Below, piece by piece: positions 47,078-52,880 of a stretch of 52,880 nucleotides of DNA. Location: assembly GCF_014648515.1 (NCBI RefSeq), contig NZ_BMRG01000012.1, positions 3,505-56,384 on the forward strand. The letters run 5' to 3'. Both the position numbers and the translations under genes were made by a program. The notes below the pieces were generated by a model that saw only the letters and a program-made list of their open reading frames with translations, made no database searches and was not told where the DNA came from. This DNA comes from Saccharothrix coeruleofusca. GTDB taxonomy: Bacteria > Actinomycetota > Actinomycetes > Mycobacteriales > Pseudonocardiaceae. Position 1 is the first letter of the stretch, and each line of letters starts with the position of its first letter.

Positions 47078-47980
47078 ATGCACACCCTGGTGATGACCGG
47101 AGCCACGAGCGGCATCGGCCGCGTGGCCGCCGCCGAACTGCTGCGCCGGGACCCGCGGCTGCGCCTCGTGGTGCTCGCCCGCGGCGGGTCCGGCGCGGCG
47201 CCGCCCCTGCCCGGCACCATCCCGGTCGACGTCGACCTGGCGAGCCTGGCCAGCGTCCGAGCCGCCGTCGAGGCGGTTCGGCGGATGCTGGACAGCGGCG
47301 AGTTGCCCCCGTTGACCGGCTTCGCGGGCAACGCGGGGGTCTCGCTGGGCGACGCCCGGCACGCCACCCCCGATGGCTACGAGACCACCTTCGCCGTCAA
47401 CGTGCTCGCGAACCACCTGCTCATCGCAGGTCTGGCTCCGAGCCTGCGCGCCCCCGCGCGCGTCCTGATCACCGTCAGCGACACCCACTTCGGCGACTTC
47501 CGCCACGGCGGCGGCGCCATGCCGCCGCCCCGGTGGTCGCCCCCGGAGGTGCTGGCCCGCCCCGGCGCCTTCCCCGACCCCGACTCGGTCAAGGCGGGCC
47601 GGACCGCCTACACGACCAGCAAGCTCGCCGCGATCCACCTCGTCCACGAGTGGTCCAGGCGGCTCCCGGACGACATCGCCGTCGTCTCCTACAACCCCGG
47701 CCTGGTCCCCAGGACCGGCCTCTCGCGGGACGCCGGGGCCGCGGGCAGGTTCGCGATGCGGTGGCTCGCCCTGCCCCTGGCGCTCACCCCGCTCGCCGAT
47801 TCCCCGGCCGCTGCCGGGCGCAAGCTCGCCGACGCCATCGCCGGTCGGGTCGACGCCCCCTCCGGCGCTTACATCGACCGCACCAAGGTGGCCCGCTCGT
47901 CCGACGAGTCGTACGACCCCGACCGCGAGCGGTCCCTGTGGGACCACCTCGAGCACATCCGCGCCACCACCGACGCCTGA
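47078..47980 (+). CDS. Short-chain dehydrogenase/reductase (second SDR)
   Basis: A 300-aa SDR. Cofactor motif TGATSGIGRVAA, NAG motif GFAGNAGVSL, NVLANHLL, VSDTHFGD in place of the usual catalytic-Ser strand, and YTTSKLA as Tyr-x3-Lys. Length and the LARGG segment suggest the retinol-dehydrogenase/protochlorophyllide-reductase-like subgroup using NADP(H). ATG 47078 has GGATGGGG 5 nt upstream; ATG 47075 and GTG 47063 are in frame. It is not close to the SDR at 29965 in sequence. The SnoaL-like gene follows by 18 bp. Confidence 0.86.
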   Translation: MHTLVMTGATSGIGRVAAAELLRRDPRLRLVVLARGGSGAAPPLPGTIPVDVDLASLASVRAAVEAVRRMLDSGELPPLTGFAGNAGVSLGDARHATPDGYETTFAVNVLANHLLIAGLAPSLRAPARVLITVSDTHFGDFRHGGGAMPPPRWSPPEVLARPGAFPDPDSVKAGRTAYTTSKLAAIHLVHEWSRRLPDDIAVVSYNPGLVPRTGLSRDAGAAGRFAMRWLALPLALTPLADSPAAAGRKLADAIAGRVDAPSGAYIDRTKVARSSDESYDPDRERSLWDHLEHIRATTDA

Positions 47981-47998
47981 ACCCAGCAGGAGCACGCA

Positions 47999-48415
47999 AT
48001 GCGCAGGCACGCTGAAGCCTTCTTCACCGCAACGGAATCGAAGTCCCCGGAGGTCCTGGAACCGCTGCTGGCGCCGGATGTCGTCATGGAGGTCCCGCTG
48101 ACCGCGCACGGCGCGCTGGAGCCGGTCGACAGGTTCGAGGGCAAGGCGGCCCTGCTGGACTGGCTGCGCTCCGGCACCACCGCCTTCGACCTGATCTCCT
48201 GGCACGACAAGGAGTTCTTCGCCGACGGAACGACGGTCTTCGTCGAGTGCCGCGGCGAGATGACCCAGGCGGTGACGGGGAAGCCGTACCGCAACCGGTA
48301 CGTCTTCAAGTTCGAGGTCCGCGACGGACTCATCCGGCGCATCCGCGAGTACTCCAACCCCGTCACCGTGGCCGCGCTGCTGGGGCCGTGGCTGCTCGAA
48401 GCTCCCGAGAGCTGA
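47999..48415 (+). CDS. SnoaL-like / NTF2-fold protein (second)
   Basis: A 138-aa cone-fold protein: MRRHAEAFFTATESKSPEVLEPLLAPDVVMEVPLTAHGALEPVDRFEGKAALLDWLRSG, then WHDKEFFADGTTVFVECRGEMTQAVTGKPYRNRYVFKFEVRDGLIRRIREYSNPVTVAALL. The NRYVFKFEVRDGLIRRIREYSNP end is typical of SnoaL_2 ketosteroid-isomerase-like proteins. Transcribed with the SDR upstream. Ligand unknown; a catalytic Asp cannot be assigned with certainty. Confidence 0.85.
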   Translation: MRRHAEAFFTATESKSPEVLEPLLAPDVVMEVPLTAHGALEPVDRFEGKAALLDWLRSGTTAFDLISWHDKEFFADGTTVFVECRGEMTQAVTGKPYRNRYVFKFEVRDGLIRRIREYSNPVTVAALLGPWLLEAPES

Positions 48416-48430
48416 GCCCGACGCGTCGAC

Positions 48431-48470
48431 CGGTGGGGTTGCCGGACCGCTGCGCCCGACAACCCCACCG
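48431..48470. terminator. Bidirectional hairpin terminator
   Basis: Arms CGGTGGGGTTG (48431-48441) and CAACCCCACCG (48460-48470) form a perfect 11-bp stem with an 18-nt loop between convergent genes, 16 bp after the SnoaL stop and 11 bp from the glycosidase stop. Confidence 0.8.
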
Positions 48471-48480
48471 CATCCGGTGG

Positions 48481-50613
48481 TCAGCGCCGGTAGACGCCGA
48501 ACTCGTGGAGCGAGTAGCCGTAGCCGGTACCGCGCTGCGTGCCGTTGACCCGCACGTACCGGCCGGTCGCCGTCACGTCGATCGAGTCGACGCCGCCGTT
48601 GCCCGAAGTGGTTCCGTGGACCGACCGCCAGGTGTTGCCGTCGTCGGAGACCTGGATCTCGTACGCGCGCCCGAAAGCGCCCTCCCACACCAGTTGCACG
48701 TGCTGGAAGGTGGTCGACGCGCCCAGGTCCACGCGCAGCCACTGCGGGTCGCTCCAGTCGCTGGCCCAGCGCGAGCCCGCGTCGCCGTCGGTGGCGTTGG
48801 AGGGCGGGAACGGTGCGCCGTCGCCGACCTGCTGGTAGGACGAGGCCGTGGTGGGCTTGCCCAGCGCCACGTTGGTGCCCGCCACCGGCGGTGCGACGAC
48901 GCGGATCGACTTGGTCTCGATGCCGATGTTGCCCCGACCGTCCTCGGCCATCACGTAGACCTTCCACACGCCCAGCCGGTCCGGCGCGGTGACGGTGAGG
49001 CGGTTGCCGCTGACCGACACCGGGGTCGGCACCAGCGCGCCGCTGTTGTCGACGTACTTGCTGTTGAACGCCGCCGACCAGGTGATCGGGTCGCCGTCGG
49101 GGTCGGCGACCGCCACGTCGATCGACAACTGGCCGCCTGCCGGGACGTCGGTGGTGCGGCTCAACGACATGGACGTGATCACCGGCGGGGTGTTGGCGGG
49201 CGTCGCGCCGCCGAACGCGCGCTGCACCGCGTAGAAGCCCAGCCGCTTCTTGCCCGCCGGGGTCAGGTTGAACCACACCGCGCCGAAGTCGTACTCGGTG
49301 CCGTAGTGGAACAGCGTGCCACCGAAGGAAACGCCGGTGTGGCCGATGATGCAGTTCCACGCCCGCGTGTAGCCGTCGCGCTTCTGCACGTCGGTCGGCT
49401 CGGCGGGCACGCCGTTGACGTCGTCGGGCACCTCCCACTCACCGGCGGGCCCGGCCTCGGTGAGGATGTAGGGCTTGGTGTAGCCGCCGTCGATCCAGTC
49501 CTGGCGCACCTGGCACACGTTGCCGTAGGAGTTGACCGCGTACAGGTCCAGGTCCGGCGCGTGCGCCTTGAGGTAGACCCAGGCGCCGGTCCACGCGTCG
49601 GTGTTGGTCACCGGGTGGTCGGGGTCGATGGCGTGGATGGCCCGCGCCGCTTCGTTGACGTAGCGGGCGTAGGCGACGCGCTGGTTCTCCAGCTCGGCGC
49701 CGGAGAAGCAGTTCTGCAAGCCGAGGATGGACTCGTTGCCCACGTTCCACATCAGCACGCCCGCGTGGTCCTTGTAGGCGGCGACCCACTGCCGGATGGT
49801 GTCGAGCATGGACGTCTTGTAGGCGGTGTCGGTGACGTAGTTGACGCAGCCGCCACTGCCGGGGCCACCGCCGGGCTGCAGCCAGAAACCGTTGATGACG
49901 CGCAGGCCGTTGGCCGCCGCGGCGTCGAGCAGCGGCCGGGTCGAGGCGTCGGTTCCCCACGTGCGCAGCGTGTTCACGCCCATGGAGCGCAGTTCCGGCA
50001 TGTACCGGGCGGCGTCGGCGGCGGGTGGCCCCCACGTCAGGCCCTTGACCACCCACGGTGCGCCGTCCACGGTGAGCTGCCAGTCGCCCTGGCCACCGGT
50101 GACCCGGACCCCCGTGCCGGGCTGGGGGCCGTCCCCTCGAGTGCCGAAAACCCTGAACTCCCACAAGGAGTATCCGTAGCCGTTGGCGCGCTGCGTGCCG
50201 TGCACGCGGACGTATCGGCCGGTGCCGGTCACGTCGAAGCCTTGGCGCCCGCCCGTGCCGTTGGCGACCGAGCGCACGGTCGTCCAGTTCGCGCCGTCCG
50301 CCGAGACCTGGAGCTCGAACGCGGTCGCGTAGGCCGCTTCCCAGTCCAGCTCGACCCGGCTGATCGCGGAGGTCGCGCCCAGGTCCACGCGCAGCCACTG
50401 CGGGTCGCTGCGGGCGCTGGACCAGCGGGTGCCGCCGTCACCGTCGACAGCGGCCTCGGCGGGTGTGCCCGCGCCCTCGGTGGAGGACGCCACGGCGGGT
50501 CTGCCCTGCGACAGCAGCACAGGTGCGGCGTTCGCAGCGCCGGGCGCGAGCACCAGGCTCGCGAGCAGAGCGATCACGGCGACGAGCGGGCTGGCGGATC
50601 GGAGGCGTTGCAT
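48481..50613 (-). CDS. Secreted glycoside hydrolase (GH2-like TIM barrel) with two discoidin domains
   Basis: A 710-aa exported enzyme. Signal peptide about 1-29 (MQRLRSASPLVAVIALLASL, ANA/APV). F5/8C domain 1 covers about 35-158; the TIM-barrel covers about 168-470 (WVVKGLTWGPPAADAARYMPELRSMGVNTLRTWG; acid/base Glu294 in WNVGNES; probable nucleophile Glu386 in ILTEAG). An Ig/PKD-like domain follows at about 475-575 (PPVITSMSLSRTTDVPAGGQLSIDVAVADPDGDPITW), then F5/8C domain 2 to the end. NxGNES and TEAG fit clan GH-A, nearest GH2. The substrate is an extracellular polysaccharide of unknown type. A LacI-type operator lies at its promoter. Confidence 0.85.
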   Translation of the reverse strand: MQRLRSASPLVAVIALLASLVLAPGAANAAPVLLSQGRPAVASSTEGAGTPAEAAVDGDGGTRWSSARSDPQWLRVDLGATSAISRVELDWEAAYATAFELQVSADGANWTTVRSVANGTGGRQGFDVTGTGRYVRVHGTQRANGYGYSLWEFRVFGTRGDGPQPGTGVRVTGGQGDWQLTVDGAPWVVKGLTWGPPAADAARYMPELRSMGVNTLRTWGTDASTRPLLDAAAANGLRVINGFWLQPGGGPGSGGCVNYVTDTAYKTSMLDTIRQWVAAYKDHAGVLMWNVGNESILGLQNCFSGAELENQRVAYARYVNEAARAIHAIDPDHPVTNTDAWTGAWVYLKAHAPDLDLYAVNSYGNVCQVRQDWIDGGYTKPYILTEAGPAGEWEVPDDVNGVPAEPTDVQKRDGYTRAWNCIIGHTGVSFGGTLFHYGTEYDFGAVWFNLTPAGKKRLGFYAVQRAFGGATPANTPPVITSMSLSRTTDVPAGGQLSIDVAVADPDGDPITWSAAFNSKYVDNSGALVPTPVSVSGNRLTVTAPDRLGVWKVYVMAEDGRGNIGIETKSIRVVAPPVAGTNVALGKPTTASSYQQVGDGAPFPPSNATDGDAGSRWASDWSDPQWLRVDLGASTTFQHVQLVWEGAFGRAYEIQVSDDGNTWRSVHGTTSGNGGVDSIDVTATGRYVRVNGTQRGTGYGYSLHEFGVYRR

Positions 50614-50649
50614 GGCGTCTCCTGCCGGGGTTCGCGGGCTGATGTGCGG

Positions 50650-50704
50650 GAGAGCGCTCTCACAACCCGTACGGAGTGTTACGTCAGTGCTACGCAGCTG
50701 TCAA
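50650..50704 (-). promoter_or_regulatory. Promoter (TTGACA-17-TAACAC) with LacI-type operator GAGAGCGCTCTC
   Basis: On the complement TTGACA (50704-50699) and TAACAC (50681-50676) are exactly 17 bp apart. The palindrome at 50650-50661 begins 14 bp after the -10 box, just past the expected transcription start of the glycosidase gene. Confidence 0.82.
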
Positions 50705-50726
50705 GGAATGGCTTCCGGTGGCCCTC

Positions 50727-50775
50727 TTGACAGTCGCGCGGGATGCCGGGAGCCTCTGTTTGGAGAGCGCTCTCC
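50727..50775 (+). promoter_or_regulatory. Promoter (TTGACA-17-GAGCCT) with LacI-type operator GGAGAGCGCTCTCC
   Basis: TTGACA at 50727-50732 is a consensus -35 for the DUF1996 gene; GAGCCT at 50750-50755 is a weak -10. The perfect 14-bp palindrome at 50762-50775 starts 6 bp downstream. The -35 boxes of the two divergent promoters are only 22 bp apart. Confidence 0.72.
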
Positions 50776-50808
50776 TGCCTGGCTCGTCCCACGTAGGCAG
50801 GAGGAACC

Positions 50809-51723
50809 GTGTCCCGAAAGCGACTACTGCTACCCGCCGTTCTCGCGGCGGTCCTGACCATGACCACCCTTTCGGCCGCCGACCGAGCGGCGCAAGCCGA
50901 TGAGCTGGTCACCCACCACGAGTTCCAGGCCAACTGCTCGGTCACCACCCACCGCCCGGACGACCCGATCGTCTACCCCGGTCTGCCGGGGGCCTCCCAC
51001 ATGCACACGTTCCTGGGCAACGACTCGACCAACGCGGGCAGCACCAACGACTCGCTCAAAGCGGGCGCCACCAACTGCAAGACGCCCGACGACAAGTCCG
51101 CCTACTGGTTCCCCACGCTCTACAACGGTGACGCCGTGGTCGCCCCCAGCGGTCCGCAGGTCATCTACTACAAGTCCGGAATCCTGGCCTACCAGCAGGT
51201 GCGGTCGTTCCCGGCCGGGCTGCGCTTCGTCGTCGGCGACCAGGCCGCGACCCGCGAGCAGTTCCAGCGCGCCCCCGGCGCGGTCGAGGGCTGGGAGTGC
51301 GGCGACAGCTTCCACAACTGGGACTTCCCGGCGTGGTGCCCGCCGGGCAGCCAGCTCAACATCCGCTACCAGGCGCCCAGCTGCTGGAACGGCCGCGACC
51401 TTGACTCGGTCGACCACAAGTCGCACATGGCCTACCCGGACCGGGCGACGCTGGTCTGCCCGCCGTCGCACCCCGTCGCGGTGCCGATGCTGGAGTTCAA
51501 GATGGCCTTCCCGGTGTCGGGCGACATGTCGCGGGTCCGGCTGTCCAGCGGACGCGGGTACTCCTGGCACTACGACTTCATGAACGCCTGGGACGGGCCG
51601 ACGCTCCAGGCGCTGGTGAGCCACTGCGTCAACGGCGGCCTGCAGTGCGACCCGCGCGGCTTCGACCAGTACAAGCCCAACCGGGGCGCCGCGCTCGGCC
51701 CCGACTACCGGCTGCCCCGGTGA
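50809..51723 (+). CDS. Secreted DUF1996 domain protein
   Basis: A 304-aa exported protein. Signal peptide about 1-30 (MSRKRLLLPAVLAAVLTMTTL, QADE). The rest is one DUF1996 domain: FQANCSVTTHRPDDPIVYPGLPGASHMHTFLGNDSTNAGST, AYWFPTLYNGDAVVAPSGPQVIYYKS, WECGDSFHNWDFPAWCPPGSQLNIRYQAPSCWNGRDLDSVDHKSHMAYP and GRGYSWHYDFMNAWD. Conserved His (HMHTFLG, DHKSHMAYP, SWHYDF) and paired Cys suggest a metal-binding or hydrolytic secreted domain, but no activity is established to my knowledge. GTG has AGGAGGA upstream. It is divergent from the glycosidase and shares the operator family. Confidence 0.88.
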   Translation: MSRKRLLLPAVLAAVLTMTTLSAADRAAQADELVTHHEFQANCSVTTHRPDDPIVYPGLPGASHMHTFLGNDSTNAGSTNDSLKAGATNCKTPDDKSAYWFPTLYNGDAVVAPSGPQVIYYKSGILAYQQVRSFPAGLRFVVGDQAATREQFQRAPGAVEGWECGDSFHNWDFPAWCPPGSQLNIRYQAPSCWNGRDLDSVDHKSHMAYPDRATLVCPPSHPVAVPMLEFKMAFPVSGDMSRVRLSSGRGYSWHYDFMNAWDGPTLQALVSHCVNGGLQCDPRGFDQYKPNRGAALGPDYRLPR

Positions 51724-52241
51724 GCAGCACCCAGGCCACCCCGGAGCGGACGCGCCGGGGTGGCCTGCTGGCCCTGCTGCTCCTGGCGGCCTGTTCCACG
51801 CCAACCCCACCGCCCCCGCCTGCGTTCAACCCCACCGACACCGCGTGGCTGCAACTGATGATCCCGATGAACGAGCAGGCGCTTCCCGCGCTGGACCTGG
51901 CCCCGCCGGAGCTGGCCGGTTTCGCCGCCGCCGTCAAGGAGAGCCACCAGCGCGAACTTGTCCACTTGAGACGGTTGCGAGCCGAGGCCGGTCTGCCCGA
52001 CACCAACCTCCACGCGGGCCACCAGATGCCCGGCCTGGTCACCGAGGCGGACCTGGCCGCTCTGCGGCTTTCCCCCTCGGGTCTGGCGGGCGAGCTGCGC
52101 GAGCACCTGGACCAGTCCGCCCTGGTGGCCCGCGGTGAACTGGACGCGGGCGCGAACCAGGCGGTCAAGGACCTCGCCGCGGCGGTGTCCAGCGCCAGGA
52201 CCGCGCAGCTGGCGGAGCTGAGCCGCCTGGAATCGGCGTAA
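51720..52241 (+). CDS. DUF305 lipoprotein
   Basis: A 173-aa exported lipoprotein. The signal RRGGLLALLLLAAC ends in the lipobox LAAC, followed by a Pro/Thr linker. The DUF305 four-helix bundle has MIPMNEQALPALDL and ELAGFAAAVKESHQRELVHLRRLRAEAGLPDTNLHAGHQMPGLV. The usual DUF305 signature MIxHHxxAxxMA is altered: MIPMNEQAL lacks the paired His, though HAGHQMPG keeps the second motif, so any copper binding is doubtful. GTG 51720 overlaps the DUF1996 stop (GTGA), so both are co-translated and may share LacI control. Confidence 0.8.
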   Translation: MSSTQATPERTRRGGLLALLLLAACSTPTPPPPPAFNPTDTAWLQLMIPMNEQALPALDLAPPELAGFAAAVKESHQRELVHLRRLRAEAGLPDTNLHAGHQMPGLVTEADLAALRLSPSGLAGELREHLDQSALVARGELDAGANQAVKDLAAAVSSARTAQLAELSRLESA

Positions 52242-52244
52242 CGT
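52239..52244 (+). promoter_or_regulatory. -10 box TAACGT of a leaderless promoter, overlapping the DUF305 stop
   Basis: TAACGT begins with the DUF305 stop codon TAA and ends 7 nt before the ATG at 52252. No Shine-Dalgarno sequence is present. Confidence 0.45.
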
Positions 52245-52251
52245 CGGTGGC

Positions 52252-52880
52252 ATGACTGCTGCCGAGCGCGGGCGGGTGCGGGTGGAGGCCGGGGCCAAAC
52301 GGGTCCGGGCGTACCTGGCGGGGGAACCGGTCCTGGACACCGTGCGCCCGTTCCTGGTGTGGGAGAAGCCGTACTACCCGACGTACTACGTGCCCGTCGA
52401 GGACGTGCGGGCCACCCTCGTGCCCACCGGCGAGATCCGCCGCTCGCCCAGCCGCGGCGACGGCGAGGTGTTCGACGTCAAGGCGGGCGCGGCGGTGGCC
52501 GGAGGTGCGGCGCTGCGCTACCCGACCTCACCGCTGGAGCCGCTGCGCGGCCTGGTGCGCGTCGAGTGGGACGCGGTGGACGAGTGGTTCGAGGAGGACG
52601 AGCCAGTCTACGTCCACCCCCGCAGCCCGTACACGCGGATCGACGCGCTGGCCAGCAGCAGGCACGTCCAGGTCTCCGTCGGTGGCGTGCTGGTGGCGGA
52701 CTCGCGCAGGCCGGTGATCCTGTTCGAGACCGGGCTGCCCCCGCGTTACTACCTGCCGATGACCGACGTGCGGATGGACCTGCTGCGACCCACGGACCTG
52801 AGGACCGGGTGCCCTTACAAGGGGACCGCCGAGTACTGGTCGGTGGTGGTGGGGGAGGAGGTGCACGAGAACGTCGTGTG
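52252..52880 (+). CDS. Tandem DUF427 protein (3' end cut by window edge)
   Basis: At least 209 aa are visible. Two DUF427 (NTP_transf_9) domains follow each other: VEAGAKRVRAYLAGEPVLDTVRPFLVWEKPYYPTYYVPVEDVRATLV with PSRGDGEVFDVKAG, then VHPRSPYTRIDALASSRHVQVSVGGVLVADSRRPVILFETGLPPRYYLPMTDVRMDLLRPTDLRTGCPYKGTAEYWSVVVG. The motifs W/FExxxPxxYYxPxxDV and GxPYKGxAxYW are diagnostic; the first domain has SRGDGEV where CPYKG is usual. The reading frame is still open at the window end. Enzymatic role unknown. Confidence 0.88.
   Translation, partial: MTAAERGRVRVEAGAKRVRAYLAGEPVLDTVRPFLVWEKPYYPTYYVPVEDVRATLVPTGEIRRSPSRGDGEVFDVKAGAAVAGGAALRYPTSPLEPLRGLVRVEWDAVDEWFEEDEPVYVHPRSPYTRIDALASSRHVQVSVGGVLVADSRRPVILFETGLPPRYYLPMTDVRMDLLRPTDLRTGCPYKGTAEYWSVVVGEEVHENVV

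Noticed and set aside
46415-49438. Very long open frames antisense or out of frame to the real genes, for example about 1000 codons on the minus strand over 46.4-49.4 kb and a similar one opposite GH92
   Set aside because: In about 74 % GC DNA stop codons are rare in shadow frames. Their translations are Arg/Pro/Gly/His-rich low-complexity without motifs, while the opposite frame encodes recognisable proteins.

Overview
The window is about 72-75 % GC, with long GC-ending-codon genes, frequent GTG starts, purine-rich Shine-Dalgarno sites and many TANNNT boxes 6-8 nt upstream of start codons (leaderless-type promoters). Together with actinobacterial families (Holin-X/DUF3618 operon, DUF4239, DUF427, DUF305, secreted ricin-type lectins, CBM-linked glycosidases) this points to a filamentous actinomycete chromosome, most likely Pseudonocardiales (Actinosynnema/Saccharothrix-like). 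The genus is an inference. No rRNA, tRNA, CRISPR, transposase or phage gene was seen.

Layout. 1-9 kb: housekeeping and regulation (partial DinB-like enzyme, AraC regulator, STAS protein, CorA channel, carboxylate-amine ligase, DivIVA-like coiled coil, three-gene envelope/stress operon). 8-20 kb: secreted proteins (ricin lectin, SGNH hydrolase, Ig/beta-propeller protein, GH92 mannosidase, GH27 alpha-galactosidase with ricin domain), with RNase H1 and an AraC regulator. 20.7-22.1 kb: a decayed locus of two frameshifted membrane/secreted protein genes. 22-24 kb: DUF4239 protein plus a stalked propeller-like protein behind a 16-codon leaderless leader ORF. 24-28.6 kb: urea-type ABC transporter urtABCDE, no urease nearby. 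28.8-34 kb: DUF418 protein, a TetR/SDR/SnoaL module with three matching operators, a MerR regulator, a shortened AraC regulator and a VOC gene broken by one stop codon.

34-46 kb and 48.5-51.7 kb form a carbohydrate-use system. A ROK repressor and a LacI repressor are translationally coupled. A 12-14 bp palindrome (core GAGAGCGCTCTC) lies just upstream of lacI and just downstream of the -10 boxes of three secreted-protein genes: the discoidin/beta-helix protein at 34-36 kb and, 13 kb away, the divergent GH2-like glycosidase and DUF1996 protein. A different AT-rich palindrome covers the promoter of an Opp/Dpp-type ABC transporter that is co-oriented and nearly contiguous with a GH1 beta-glucosidase. 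The reading is that LacI controls extracellular attack and ROK controls uptake and intracellular hydrolysis of a beta-glucoside-type oligosaccharide.

46-48.5 kb carries a DUF4287 protein and a second, differently arranged TetR/SDR/SnoaL module with its own operator. The window ends with a DUF305 lipoprotein coupled to the DUF1996 gene and a tandem DUF427 protein cut by the window edge. Convergent genes are often separated by strong GC-rich hairpins.
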